Shown: positions 17,921 to 26,942, counted from the stretch's first letter. The stretch is 64,000 bases of DNA from Riemerella anatipestifer_F (GCF_037861325.1 NZ_JAFELW010000007.1); one strand, 5' to 3'. Numbers and translations are program-made. Notes: generated from the sequence alone by a model not told the origin.

Positions 17921-18211
17921 TTATTTTTTTAAAAGTTGCTCTAATAAATTGATATGATTACTAAATGCTTCTTTACCTTCTAGTGTAGCGTGGTAAGAGG
18001 TTTTAGGCTTTTTTCCTACAAATTCTTTTTTCACTTCTATATATCCTGCTTTTTCTAGTGCATTACTATGGCTTGCCAAGTTACCATCGGTTACTTGTAA
18101 AATTGTTTTCATTTCCGTAAAATCAACCCATTCATTCACTATGAGTACAGACATTATTCCTAGTCTTACCCTATTTTCAAATTCTTTGTTGAGTTGGTTA
18201 ATATCAATCAT
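17921..18211 (-). CDS. winged-helix DNA-binding regulator
   Basis: A 96-residue one-domain regulator. The sequence RLGIMSVLIVNEWVDFTEMK, then VTDGNLASHSNALEKAGYI as recognition helix and wing, matches the small winged-helix family (HTH_34) found in archaea and Bacteroidetes. It lies between two membrane-protein genes on the minus strand, 26 bases after the first and 54 before DUF4173, and probably controls this cluster. The ligand or signal is unknown. Confidence 0.82.
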   Translation of the reverse strand: MIDINQLNKEFENRVRLGIMSVLIVNEWVDFTEMKTILQVTDGNLASHSNALEKAGYIEVKKEFVGKKPKTSYHATLEGKEAFSNHINLLEQLLKK

Positions 18212-18237
18212 AAAATAGATTTAAAGTGTAAAATAGA

Positions 18238-18855
18238 CTAGTCGTATTTTTTATACATAATAATCCCATACACAATGTGAGCGACTCCAAAACCCAAACT
18301 CCAAAACAGTAATCCCCAGCCTAATAAAAACATAGAAAGTACTCCTATAATACACTCTGTAATTCCTAAAAATTTGATGTCAGAGTAAGTATATTTTGAA
18401 GCATTGATGAGTGCCAACCCGTAAAAAATAAGCGTAGCAGGAGCTAATAGTACAAAATAACTATGGTACATCAGTCCGATACAAAATAGTCCACCAATAA
18501 CCAATGGCATAAATAAATTGTAAAGTAAATCTTTCGTAGTATTCGTCCAAATAGGGAGGTTTTTCTTTCTGCTCTTGTTTACGGTAAAAAATATTCCAAA
18601 CCCAATGGACAGAACCAATACTACAATGGCGGTAATAATTAAATGAGGGATAAGTGGAGCAAGTTCAATATTCTGATAAGGATTAAAATATTCAATACCA
18701 GACTTTTTAAATAAGAAATAAACATAAGACGCTCCAAGTATTGCAAATAGCCCTGCTGAAATACCAGAAAAACCACTTAACGAAATGAAACGAGTACTTC
18801 GCTCCATCATAGAGCGGATATGAGATAAATCTTCTTGATAATTATTTTTAATCAT
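18238..18855 (-). CDS. multi-pass membrane protein, function unknown
   Basis: A 205-residue protein with about six predicted membrane helices after a short polar N terminus (MIKNNYQEDLSHIRSMMERS). I do not recognise a named domain. The reading frame extends upstream to 18924, but a full promoter lies at 18873-18902, inside that extension, so the ATG at 18855 is the start. It is the first gene of the cluster with the winged-helix regulator and the DUF4173 protein, a grouping that suggests sensing or remodelling at the membrane. Confidence 0.65.
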   Translation of the reverse strand: MIKNNYQEDLSHIRSMMERSTRFISLSGFSGISAGLFAILGASYVYFLFKKSGIEYFNPYQNIELAPLIPHLIITAIVVLVLSIGFGIFFTVNKSRKKNLPIWTNTTKDLLYNLFMPLVIGGLFCIGLMYHSYFVLLAPATLIFYGLALINASKYTYSDIKFLGITECIIGVLSMFLLGWGLLFWSLGFGVAHIVYGIIMYKKYD

Positions 18856-18860
18856 AAAAG

Positions 18861-18902
18861 AACTTTGAGATGCAAAGTTAAATTTTATTTTGAAATAGAC
18901 AA
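18861..18902 (-). promoter_or_regulatory. promoter with overlapping inverted repeat, DUF4173 cluster
   Basis: The minus strand has TTG (18900-18902), a 19-base spacer and TAACTTTG (18873-18880), an ideal Bacteroidetes promoter. AACTTTG-N5-CAAAGTT (18861-18879) is a perfect inverted repeat over the -7 element and start site, suitable as a repressor site. Confidence 0.65.
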
Positions 18903-18923
18903 GCAAAAAATCAGTATTTAACA

Positions 18924-18960
18924 AAAAAAGCGATAATCAAAACTTGATTATCGCTTTTTT
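18924..18960 (-). terminator. intrinsic terminator after guaB
   Basis: AAGCGATAATCAA pairs with TTGATTATCGCTT around an AAC loop, extended by A and T runs. It separates guaB from the membrane-protein cluster that follows on the same strand. Confidence 0.85.
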
Positions 18961-18970
18961 ACTTTTATGA

Positions 18971-20431
18971 TTACAAGGAGTAGTTAGGGGCTTCTTGAGT
19001 AATAATCACATCGTGAGGGTGAGATTCTTTAAGACCGCTACCTGTTATTTTTACCATTTTAGAATCGGTTTGGAGCGATTTAATATCTTTCGCACCGCAG
19101 TATCCCATACCTGCTCTTAGTCCACCTGTGAGCTGGAATACCACATCTTCTAACTTACCTTTGTGTGGCACTCTACCTTCGATGCCTTCGGGTACAAATT
19201 TCTTAGCTTCGCTTTGGAAATAACGTTCTTTACCACCTCTTTTCATTGCAGCTAAGCTACCCATACCTTGGTAAGATTTGAATTTTCTTCCTTGGAAAAT
19301 AATTTCCTCACCTGGGGCTTCATCGGTTCCAGCGAATAGAGAGCCTAACATTACTGCATTAGCGCCACTTGCGATAGCCTTTACGATGTCGCCAGAAAGT
19401 TTAATTCCGCCATCTGCGATTACAGCAACATTTTTAGATTGAGCGTACTCATATACATTATAGATTGCCGAAAGTTGAGGTACACCTACACCAGCCACTA
19501 CTCTCGTGGTACAGATAGAACCTGGACCTACACCCACCTTTAGAACATTAGCACCAGCTTCGATGAGGTCTTTGGCAGCTTCTGCGGTTACGATATTTCC
19601 ACCCACGATGTCTAGGTCTGGGAAGGCTTGTCGGATTTCCTTTATTTTGTCTAAAACCCCTTTAGAATGTCCGTGTGCAGAATCTATGGCGATAATATCC
19701 ACTCCAGCCTTAACTAAGGCGGTTACACGCTCCATCGTATCTTCGCCTACGCCTACACCCGCACCTACGATGAGTCTGCCGTTTTTGTCCTTATTGGCGT
19801 GAGGGTATTCTAGTTGATTGTCTATATCTTTAATGGTGATAAGCCCTACGAGTTTAAAGTTTTCATCAACGATAGGGAGCTTCTCTACTCTGTTTTCTAG
19901 GAGGATATTTTTAGCCGTTTCAAGAGTAGTATTTTTGTCCGAAGTTACTAGATTATCTTTAGTCATCAACTCTTCCACCTTCATATCCAAATTTTCTTGG
20001 TATTTTACATCTCTATTGGTAATGATGCCTATAAGCGTATTATTGTCATCTACCACAGGTAGACCAGAGATTTTGTATCTAGACATCAGTTCTTTAGCTT
20101 CTCTTAGAGTGTAGTCTTTAGAAAGTGTTACAGGGTCGGCTATCATTCCGTTTTCGGAGCGTTTTACCTTGTTTACTTGAGCGGCTTGTTCCTCTATCGG
20201 CATATTTTTATGGATAAATCCTAAACCACCCACACGAGCTAAAGCAATAGCTAAGTCAGATTCGGTAACGGTATCCATTGCTGCGGAAACGATAGGAACA
20301 TTCAGCGTAATTTTGTCGGTAAGACGAGATTTAAGTGAAACTTGGTTGGGAAGTACCTCAGAAAAGGACGGTACTAGAAGCACATCATCGAAAGTAATGG
20401 CTGTTTCTACAATTTTGTCTTGTATAGGCAT
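18971..20431 (-). CDS. guaB: IMP dehydrogenase
   Basis: Oxidises IMP to XMP with NAD+, the committed step of guanine nucleotide synthesis. The 486-residue protein has the TIM barrel interrupted by two CBS domains (about 95-205), the catalytic cysteine loop GPGSICTTRVVAGVGVPQ (about 300), and the flap region QGMGSLAAMKRGG. The length is normal. It has its own promoter and terminator and so is a single-gene unit. Confidence 0.96.
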   Translation of the reverse strand: MPIQDKIVETAITFDDVLLVPSFSEVLPNQVSLKSRLTDKITLNVPIVSAAMDTVTESDLAIALARVGGLGFIHKNMPIEEQAAQVNKVKRSENGMIADPVTLSKDYTLREAKELMSRYKISGLPVVDDNNTLIGIITNRDVKYQENLDMKVEELMTKDNLVTSDKNTTLETAKNILLENRVEKLPIVDENFKLVGLITIKDIDNQLEYPHANKDKNGRLIVGAGVGVGEDTMERVTALVKAGVDIIAIDSAHGHSKGVLDKIKEIRQAFPDLDIVGGNIVTAEAAKDLIEAGANVLKVGVGPGSICTTRVVAGVGVPQLSAIYNVYEYAQSKNVAVIADGGIKLSGDIVKAIASGANAVMLGSLFAGTDEAPGEEIIFQGRKFKSYQGMGSLAAMKRGGKERYFQSEAKKFVPEGIEGRVPHKGKLEDVVFQLTGGLRAGMGYCGAKDIKSLQTDSKMVKITGSGLKESHPHDVIITQEAPNYSL

Positions 20432-20444
20432 AGCACTTTCTTTG

Positions 20445-20475
20445 CAAAACTAAGATTTTTTATTTAATCTTACAA
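20445..20475 (-). promoter_or_regulatory. guaB promoter
   Basis: The minus strand carries TTG (20473-20475), a 20-base spacer and TAGTTTTG (20445-20452), a TAnnTTTG match, giving a leader of only a few bases. Confidence 0.6.
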
Positions 20476-20511
20476 AAGAAAATCAACTTAGCTTCCCAAT
20501 GTTAAGGAGAT

Positions 20512-22347
20512 TTAATCAAAGTTTTGTAGCTCTACCAACTTTTTGTAAACACCGTTTCTAGCCATTAAATCGTTGTGGTTGCCTTGTTCTATTACCTTGC
20601 CTTTTTCCATTACTAGGATTAAGTCGGCTTTTTGTATGGTGGACAGTCGGTGGGCAATGATGAGCGAGGTTCTGTTCTCCATCATTTTTTCTAAGGCATC
20701 TTGTACGGCTCTCTCGCTTTCTGTGTCTAGGGCAGAGGTAGCTTCGTCTAAAATCATCACAGGTGGATTTTTGAGTACCGCTCTTGCGATGGATATTCTT
20801 TGCTTTTGTCCTCCTGATAATTTATTGCCATCATCGCCTATATTGGTGTTGTACCCTTCGGATAGGTGTTCTATAAATTGGTGTGCGTTGGCTATTTTAG
20901 CCGCAGCGATGACTTCTTCTTTGGAAGCATCTGGTTTACCCATTAAGATATTATTATAGACTGTATCGTTAAACAATACCGACTCTTGCGTAACCATTCC
21001 TAGCAGACTTCGGTAGTCTTTTAGTTTTAAATCTTTGATGTTGTTGCCATCTACTTCTATGCTTCCTTTATTAACATCGTAGAATCTTGCCAAGAGATTA
21101 GCGACAGTAGTTTTACCACTTCCAGACTGACCCACCAATGCCACGGTTTTCCCTTTTGGTAAAGACATAGAGAAGTCCTCTAAAATCTTATGGTCTTGGT
21201 CGTAGAAAAAGCTGATATTCCTAAACTCAATGCTGTGGTTGAGATTTTGGATAGCAACAGGATTGGCAGTTTCTTCCACTTTTAAATCATAATCTAAAAC
21301 TTCCGAAACTCTCTCTAGACTTGCCATTCCACTTTGTATAGATGATATGGAGTTAGACAGTTGTTTAGCAGGAGCAAGGATTTGGTAGAAAATCCCTAGG
21401 AAAATAAGGAAGGTTGCAGGGTCGTTATTAGTTCCGTTGATAACGCTGATACCAGAAAACCAAGCGATAAGTAACATCGTGATAGACCCCAAAAACTCAC
21501 TCATTGGAGAGGCAAGTTCTCGTCTTCGGCTCATACCTATGGCATATTTTTGCCAAAGATTGGTAGTGGTATCAAATCTTTTTTCTAGGATTTTATCGGC
21601 ATTAAATATTTTAATGACTTTGGAAGATTTTAAGGTTTCATCTACTAAGGAGAATAAGTTGCCGAGTTCCTCTTGAGCCGAGTTGGCTTGTCTTTTTAAA
21701 CTTTTACCAACCCACGAAATCAGCCAACCCATAATAGGGAAGACGATGAGCGAAAACAGGGTAAGCTGGGCATCTAGTAAAAAGAGTGCGATGAGAGAAA
21801 AAATAATCATAAACGGGGCGTTTACAATATCTACCAAGGCTCCCATAATACCGCCTTCTACCGCTCCTACATCGTTAGAGATTCTAGACATCATATCGCC
21901 TTTCCTTTGTTCTGTAAAGAAAGAAACAGGGAGTTTTAGGAATTTGTGATAGATGGCACTTCTTAAATCTTTAGTAATCCCCACACGGTAGTTTACAAGG
22001 AGAAAAGACCCAAAGTACCTAGAGATATTACGAAGCAAAAACGCTACTCCTGTAATCACGCATACCCATGCCAGAACGGTGCTACCGCCATAAATATCGT
22101 TATATACTTGTATTTTATAATAAACTAAATCTTTTAAGTAGCCAAAATAATTACTCATATTGCCATCGTAGATGGGTTCTTTGGTGGTGTCTATTTTATC
22201 TAATCTTAGGATAATCCTTAAAACAGGGAGCATAGAAAGCACCGAAAATATCTGAAGTACAGAGTACAAAATATTAAAAAACATACTTCCCCAAAGGTAC
22301 TTTTGATGTGGTTTGGCAAAGCTTAAAATTCTATGTAAAGGTTTCAT
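20512..22347 (-). CDS. MsbA-like ABC exporter (permease-ATPase fusion)
   Basis: A 611-residue half-transporter with six N-terminal membrane helices (about 15-310) and a C-terminal ATPase. It shows Walker A GQSGSGKTT, signature LSGGQKQRISIARA, Walker B MILDEATSALD and the switch IAHRLST. MsbA-type proteins flip lipid A core or other lipids across the inner membrane, but the substrate cannot be told from sequence. A 38-codon upstream extension is rejected because a TAnnTTTG promoter (22368-22375) lies inside it. Confidence 0.85.
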   Translation of the reverse strand: MKPLHRILSFAKPHQKYLWGSMFFNILYSVLQIFSVLSMLPVLRIILRLDKIDTTKEPIYDGNMSNYFGYLKDLVYYKIQVYNDIYGGSTVLAWVCVITGVAFLLRNISRYFGSFLLVNYRVGITKDLRSAIYHKFLKLPVSFFTEQRKGDMMSRISNDVGAVEGGIMGALVDIVNAPFMIIFSLIALFLLDAQLTLFSLIVFPIMGWLISWVGKSLKRQANSAQEELGNLFSLVDETLKSSKVIKIFNADKILEKRFDTTTNLWQKYAIGMSRRRELASPMSEFLGSITMLLIAWFSGISVINGTNNDPATFLIFLGIFYQILAPAKQLSNSISSIQSGMASLERVSEVLDYDLKVEETANPVAIQNLNHSIEFRNISFFYDQDHKILEDFSMSLPKGKTVALVGQSGSGKTTVANLLARFYDVNKGSIEVDGNNIKDLKLKDYRSLLGMVTQESVLFNDTVYNNILMGKPDASKEEVIAAAKIANAHQFIEHLSEGYNTNIGDDGNKLSGGQKQRISIARAVLKNPPVMILDEATSALDTESERAVQDALEKMMENRTSLIIAHRLSTIQKADLILVMEKGKVIEQGNHNDLMARNGVYKKLVELQNFD

Positions 22348-22367
22348 TAAATCTTTTATATATGCTA

Positions 22368-22375
22368 CAAAAATA
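22368..22375 (-). promoter_or_regulatory. -7 promoter element of the ABC exporter gene
   Basis: The minus strand reads TATTTTTG about 20 bases before the chosen ATG (22347). No clear -33 element is visible. Confidence 0.45.
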
Positions 22376-22412
22376 AGTTTTTTTATCTGTTGTAGGAAAT
22401 CTTTAAAATTTG

Positions 22413-22454
22413 ATAAAAAAAACAGTCTTAGAAAATGAATTCTAAAACTGTTTT
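22413..22454 (-). terminator. intrinsic terminator after the DUF4293 gene
   Basis: On the minus strand AAAACAGT...TTAGAA pairs with the matching arms and is followed by about eight T. It ends the DUF4293 transcript before the ABC exporter promoter. Confidence 0.8.
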
Positions 22455-22480
22455 CACTCAAAATAAAAATCGTTGTGAGT

Positions 22481-22873
22481 TTATCGAAGTCTGTCCACAG
22501 ATTTTACAAGCCTTTCGTCTTTCGCTATATACACATTTGCGATAAGCAAACATACAATAGAGATAAACGCAAACAGTGGCTCAATACCTTTCTCAGGAAA
22601 ATCTATTCCTCCAGGTAAGTTTAGTAACCAGTAAATCAATACACCTATCAACAAAGCGTTTATAAAAATGCTGATGCGGTTCAGCATCATTTGTCTTTTT
22701 CTATTTTTAAAACTGAAAATACTAAGAGATAGAAGTACTATCAGTAATCCGCAACCTAATAGAATAGGGAGATTCCCCATAGTCATAACCTCTACATCTT
22801 GAGATGATACAAAAAGAAATACAGCTCCCATAGTAGCCAAAAACATCCAAATAGTTTGTATTCTTTGAAGCAT
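22481..22873 (-). CDS. DUF4293 family membrane protein
   Basis: A 130-residue protein with four predicted membrane helices, beginning MLQRIQTIWMFLATMGAVFL, the typical start of DUF4293 proteins in Bacteroidetes. The function is unknown. It is transcribed divergently from rho out of a shared, partly overlapping promoter region and ends in its own terminator, so it is a single-gene unit. Confidence 0.8.
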   Translation of the reverse strand: MLQRIQTIWMFLATMGAVFLFVSSQDVEVMTMGNLPILLGCGLLIVLLSLSIFSFKNRKRQMMLNRISIFINALLIGVLIYWLLNLPGGIDFPEKGIEPLFAFISIVCLLIANVYIAKDERLVKSVDRLR

Positions 22874-22904
22874 CGGTTTAGTTGTATAGTTTTAAATTGT
22901 AGTG

Positions 22905-22936
22905 CAAAAATAGGAATAATTTTTTGTATTTGTCAA
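22905..22936 (-). promoter_or_regulatory. DUF4293 gene promoter
   Basis: The minus strand carries TTG (22934-22936), a 21-base spacer and TATTTTTG (22905-22912). It overlaps the -33 side of the divergent rho promoter. Confidence 0.5.
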
Positions 22937-22952
22937 AAATAATGTAGATTTG
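22924..22952 (+). promoter_or_regulatory. rho promoter
   Basis: TTG (22924-22926), an 18-base spacer and TAGATTTG (22945-22952). The transcript would start near 22959, leaving a leader of about 97 bases that holds a small hairpin, ACTCT (22983-22987) with AGAGT (22993-22997). Confidence 0.65.
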
Positions 22953-23055
22953 CAGTACAAATTCAGTATAAGCTCTTACTTAACTCTTGGGTAGAGTGAC
23001 ACTTTTTAGATTAAATAATCCACATTTTTAAATATTACAGAAATATAATTCAATT

Positions 23056-24753
23056 ATGTTTGATATAGAAACCCTTGAGGCTAAATCTTCGGCTGAACTT
23101 ACGAAGATTGCTAAAGATTTAGGCATTAAAACAGGTAGGGGGGCTACAATGAAAGATAAAGTTTATGCTATTTTAGATTTTCAAGCCTCTAATCCACAAC
23201 AAACTAAAGACTATTATAACTCTACGGAGATAGTTAGTGAAAAGAAAGAGAATCATCAAACTCAAGAAGACTCTCAAGCGGTAGAGAAAACAACAAATAG
23301 GAGAGGAAAAAGGACTCCAAAAGCAGATAATACAGTTAAGGCAGTAGAAACTAAAGATGTTGAAACTTTACAAGTTGAAGAGGTTTCTACAGAGAATACT
23401 AAAGGGGAACAACAAGAATCTAACTCTCAGAGAAAGACTCAAAGAAAGCGAGTGAAGAAAAAAACGGAGCAAACATCAATACCTGAGAATGCTAAGGAGG
23501 CTGATACTCCAGTGGAGGTAGAGGCTAAAGAAGATAAACCTCACCCACAACAACAATCTAAGAAACACAAAAATCAATCACAGTCTAATACTAATCACAA
23601 AGAAAAGAACGAACAGGAAACAGAGAAGTCCTTTAATTTTGATAATTTAATCACTATAGAAGGAGTGCTTGAAATTCTGCCTGATAACTACGGTTTCTTG
23701 CGTTCTGCCGATTTTAATTATATTTCTTCTCCAGACGATGTTTATGTTTCTACTAATCAGATTAGAAGCTACGGGCTAAAAACGGGAGATACGGTAAAAG
23801 GAACAGTAAGACTTCCTAAAGAAGGAGAAAAATATTTCTCTTTACAAAAGCCATTAGAGGTTAATGGTAGAGACCTTAGTTTCATTAAAGACCGTGTGTC
23901 TTTTGAACATTTAACACCGTTGTTTCCTCAAGAGAAATTTAATTTAACAGGGGCTAATACTACTACATCTACTAGAGTGGTGGATTTGTTCGCTCCGATA
24001 GGTAAAGGGCAAAGAGCTATGATTGTCGCTCAGCCTAAAACTGGTAAAACTATGCTTCTTAAGGATATAGCTAACTCTATATCGGCTAATCACCCAGAGG
24101 CTTATATGATGATTTTGCTGATAGACGAACGCCCTGAAGAGGTTACTGATATGCAAAGAAGTGTAAATGCGGAGGTAATAGCTTCTACTTTTGACGAGTC
24201 TGCAGAAAAACACGTGAAGGTGGCTAATCTAGTGCTTTCTAAAGCTCAAAGAATGGTAGAATGTGGGCACGATGTGGTAATTTTGTTAGACTCTATCACG
24301 CGTTTAGCAAGAGCTTACAATACAGTAACACCTGCTTCTGGTAAGATACTTTCTGGTGGGGTAGATGCCAACGCTTTACATAGACCTAAAAGATTTTTTG
24401 GGGCGGCAAGAAAGATAGAAGGTGGAGGTTCACTTACCATTATTGCAACGGCTCTTATAGATACGGGGTCTAAAATGGACGAGGTGATTTTTGAAGAGTT
24501 TAAAGGGACAGGTAATATGGAACTGGTTCTAGATAGAAAGATAGCAAATAAGAGAATTTTCCCAGCAGTAGATATTACGGCGTCTAGTACTAGAAGAGAT
24601 GACCTTCTTCATGATGAAATTACCCAACAACGCATGTGGATTTTGAGAAAATATCTTTCTGATATGAACCCTGTAGAAGCAATGGAGTTTGTTCAGAAAC
24701 AAATGAAGGGTACTCAAAGTAATGAGGAATTCTTGATGTCTATGAATAAGTAA
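23056..24753 (+). CDS. rho: transcription termination factor Rho
   Basis: A hexameric RNA helicase that ends transcription. The 565-residue protein is about 145 longer than E. coli Rho. Residues 1-50 are the Rho N-terminal helical domain. About 60-192 is a highly charged, Q/K/E-rich disordered insert. From about 193 come the cold-shock-like RNA-binding domain, the Walker A AQPKTGKT, and ILLDSITRLARAYN with Walker B. The insert is a known feature of Bacteroidetes Rho. The long leader leaves room for autoregulation. Confidence 0.95.
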   Translation: MFDIETLEAKSSAELTKIAKDLGIKTGRGATMKDKVYAILDFQASNPQQTKDYYNSTEIVSEKKENHQTQEDSQAVEKTTNRRGKRTPKADNTVKAVETKDVETLQVEEVSTENTKGEQQESNSQRKTQRKRVKKKTEQTSIPENAKEADTPVEVEAKEDKPHPQQQSKKHKNQSQSNTNHKEKNEQETEKSFNFDNLITIEGVLEILPDNYGFLRSADFNYISSPDDVYVSTNQIRSYGLKTGDTVKGTVRLPKEGEKYFSLQKPLEVNGRDLSFIKDRVSFEHLTPLFPQEKFNLTGANTTTSTRVVDLFAPIGKGQRAMIVAQPKTGKTMLLKDIANSISANHPEAYMMILLIDERPEEVTDMQRSVNAEVIASTFDESAEKHVKVANLVLSKAQRMVECGHDVVILLDSITRLARAYNTVTPASGKILSGGVDANALHRPKRFFGAARKIEGGGSLTIIATALIDTGSKMDEVIFEEFKGTGNMELVLDRKIANKRIFPAVDITASSTRRDDLLHDEITQQRMWILRKYLSDMNPVEAMEFVQKQMKGTQSNEEFLMSMNK

Positions 24754-24778
24754 ATTAATTTTAAATAATATATATTCG

Positions 24779-24814
24779 AAACCATCTTAGAGAAATACCC
24801 TAAGGTGGTTTTTT
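24779..24814 (+). terminator. intrinsic terminator after rho
   Basis: AAACCATCTTAG (24779-24790) pairs with CTAAGGTGGTTT (24800-24811), one G-T pair, followed by a T run. Confidence 0.8.
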
Positions 24815-24856
24815 ATTTTGACAGATGAGTAATCTTTACAGCAAATTAAATTTCTG

Positions 24857-24881
24857 TATTTTTGCAGTTGATATACTTTTG
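24857..24881 (+). promoter_or_regulatory. two tandem -7 promoter elements
   Basis: TATTTTTG (24857-24864) and TACTTTTG (24874-24881) both match TAnnTTTG, 17 bases apart. The second would start transcription near 24888, only about five bases before the ATG at 24893. Confidence 0.45.
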
Positions 24882-24892
24882 CAGTGAAAAAT

Positions 24893-25393
24893 ATGTTTAT
24901 AAATAAAACTAAAACTATTTTGTTAGTTTTAGTATCAGTCTTGTTTGGATTGTTCTATACCAAAGCCCAAAATAAAATGGCAACACACCCGATGATATTT
25001 GTAGGGTATAATTATCAAAATGCTAATTTTGGAGAGGTAGGAGGAAGACTTTTATTTCTAAAGAAAGATAATATTATGTACCGATTGGGAGCTTCTGCTA
25101 TGTCGGGGAATCCTAACGGAAAGTTTGCGGTAATTCCTAAATTACAGGGAGATATTTTATTTAACTTTCAGGAAGATAAAACGCTTAATCATTCTTATTA
25201 CGGTCTAATAGGTATAGAAACTACCACTAAATATTTTGCTCCAAAGGTAGGGCTTAGTTTCTTTGGAATACTAGATTTTACCACGGGATACGCTTTCCAA
25301 ATTCCTAATCAGACAGTTAATGATAAATCTTTAAAAGGGTTTAATGTGGGGGTAGGTTTAAATATTCCGGTGCATTTAAAATTAAAGCTTTAA
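24893..25393 (+). CDS. exported protein of unknown function, possible small beta-barrel
   Basis: A 166-residue protein with a signal peptide (to about KAQ, residue 25) and beta-rich repeats of alternating hydrophobic residues, ending LKLKL, compatible with a small outer-membrane barrel. I recognise no named family. A GTG at 24884 would add three residues, but it falls right after a promoter element, so ATG 24893 is preferred. It precedes a glycosyltransferase-like gene by 26 bases. Confidence 0.55.
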   Translation: MFINKTKTILLVLVSVLFGLFYTKAQNKMATHPMIFVGYNYQNANFGEVGGRLLFLKKDNIMYRLGASAMSGNPNGKFAVIPKLQGDILFNFQEDKTLNHSYYGLIGIETTTKYFAPKVGLSFFGILDFTTGYAFQIPNQTVNDKSLKGFNVGVGLNIPVHLKLKL

Positions 25394-25419
25394 TTATTCT
25401 ATCTATTTAATCAAAGTAA

Positions 25420-26940
25420 ATGATTTTCAATATGAGGCAAAACCGTTCATTTTTTAGTTCTTATTTTTTTCTATTACTTATAACATTATTGATAAAAATA
25501 CCTTTTTTATTTACACATCATATTCAAGAAGATGCGTTTATCACTTGGAATGTAGCACAAAACCTTATAGATTATGGTGTGATAGGTTTTAATGGAGAGG
25601 AGCCTATATCTGCATCTACCACGCATTTGTATGTGTTTTTGTCTGCTTTTTTTCAGCTTATTTCGGGGGAATACTTTGTCTATGTTATCCTACTAGTAAA
25701 TTCGTTTTTGTTTGGACTAGGTAGTATTTTTTTAGGTAAAGTTTTCTTTTCCGAAAGAAAACAGCTGTTTTGGTTTGTAATTTTACTCAACCTATTACCA
25801 CCTTCTATTACTGCTTCTGTACTAGGTATGGAGTATGGCTTGCTATTTTTTCTTTATACCATTTTTATATACTACGCTGTTGTTAAGAATAAAAATATAG
25901 TATATTTCATTTTGCCTATTTTATTAATATGGACGCGACTAGACACGGTAATATTTTTAGGGATTTTAGGATTACTTCTTTTAATATTTACTCGTAAAAT
26001 AAATCCTTATTTCTTTTTTGGCGGTCTTTTAGGATTGGGAAGTGTGTTGTTATTTAATTATTTGTATTTTGGAGATATTGTTAATCACACTATTGTAGCT
26101 AAGAAAATAGCTTACCCTGCACCTGCTGAATTTAGTATTAAAGCTTTTTTTCATCAATTAGCTTATTATGGAGGATATCTTAAAATATCAGGGACTCTAA
26201 TGATGGCTGTATTTTATCTTTATTTTGTATTTGCAGTGGGGCTTTTAATATATGTTGTACAAAGAGAATTTGATACTAATAAAAGAAGAGTATTGCTTAT
26301 GATATTTACATTCGCGGTTACAAAAATTACCATATTTGTGTTTTTGAGAGCTCATTTTGATTGGTATTACTGGTTGCCTAGAGTATTTATGGCAGCCGTT
26401 GTAGTGTATTTTATAGTAAGGTATTTGCTGAGTTACAAAATCAGCCGATTGTTATTGCCTATATTATTTTTAGGATTTGGAGCATTTCAGTATTTGCAAT
26501 CACTAAGTATTGGTTATATGGAATATACTCAAAGAATACAAATGGTGAAAGATTTAGAAAAAATGGGTGCAAATAAAAATGAAAGTATCGTTCTAGAACC
26601 TGCAGGCAAAATTCCTTTTTATACAAGGCTTAAAACTTGGGACGAGGTAGGATTAGTAGATAAAAAAATGACTAACGAAATGATAGCTAATTTTGATTAT
26701 GCGTGGATAAATCTAATTAATAAATATCACCCTACTTATATACTAACCATAGGCGTAAAGGCTGGAGAAAATGGACTTTATAGAATGTCTGCTACACAAA
26801 AAGAAAAGTTTGATAAAGAATATACTTTACTTAAAGAATATCCTATTAAAGAGGTTCATCAATCTGCACCTTTTCTTATTAACACTGTGTATAATATTCG
26901 TCCTATAGGACAAAACTATTTTTTATATAAAAAGAAGTGA
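25420..26940 (+). CDS. GT-C-like multi-pass membrane glycosyltransferase
   Basis: A 506-residue protein with about ten or more membrane helices and a soluble C-terminal domain. The first loop reads QEDAFITWNVAQNL, then YGVIGFNGEEPISASTTHLY. This resembles the D-D-A-[FY]-I plus G-x-x-FN-x-G-E signature of lipid-sugar-dependent GT-C enzymes, where acidic residues of the first loop are catalytic. The donor and acceptor are unknown. ATG 25432 is an alternative start. It may be co-transcribed with the preceding exported-protein gene. Confidence 0.6.
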   Translation: MIFNMRQNRSFFSSYFFLLLITLLIKIPFLFTHHIQEDAFITWNVAQNLIDYGVIGFNGEEPISASTTHLYVFLSAFFQLISGEYFVYVILLVNSFLFGLGSIFLGKVFFSERKQLFWFVILLNLLPPSITASVLGMEYGLLFFLYTIFIYYAVVKNKNIVYFILPILLIWTRLDTVIFLGILGLLLLIFTRKINPYFFFGGLLGLGSVLLFNYLYFGDIVNHTIVAKKIAYPAPAEFSIKAFFHQLAYYGGYLKISGTLMMAVFYLYFVFAVGLLIYVVQREFDTNKRRVLLMIFTFAVTKITIFVFLRAHFDWYYWLPRVFMAAVVVYFIVRYLLSYKISRLLLPILFLGFGAFQYLQSLSIGYMEYTQRIQMVKDLEKMGANKNESIVLEPAGKIPFYTRLKTWDEVGLVDKKMTNEMIANFDYAWINLINKYHPTYILTIGVKAGENGLYRMSATQKEKFDKEYTLLKEYPIKEVHQSAPFLINTVYNIRPIGQNYFLYKKK

Positions 26941-26942
26941 AA

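Noticed and set aside
22348..22461. A 38-codon N-terminal extension of the ABC exporter.
   Set aside because: It covers the DUF4293 terminator and the exporter's own -7 element, and the added residues do not resemble the family.
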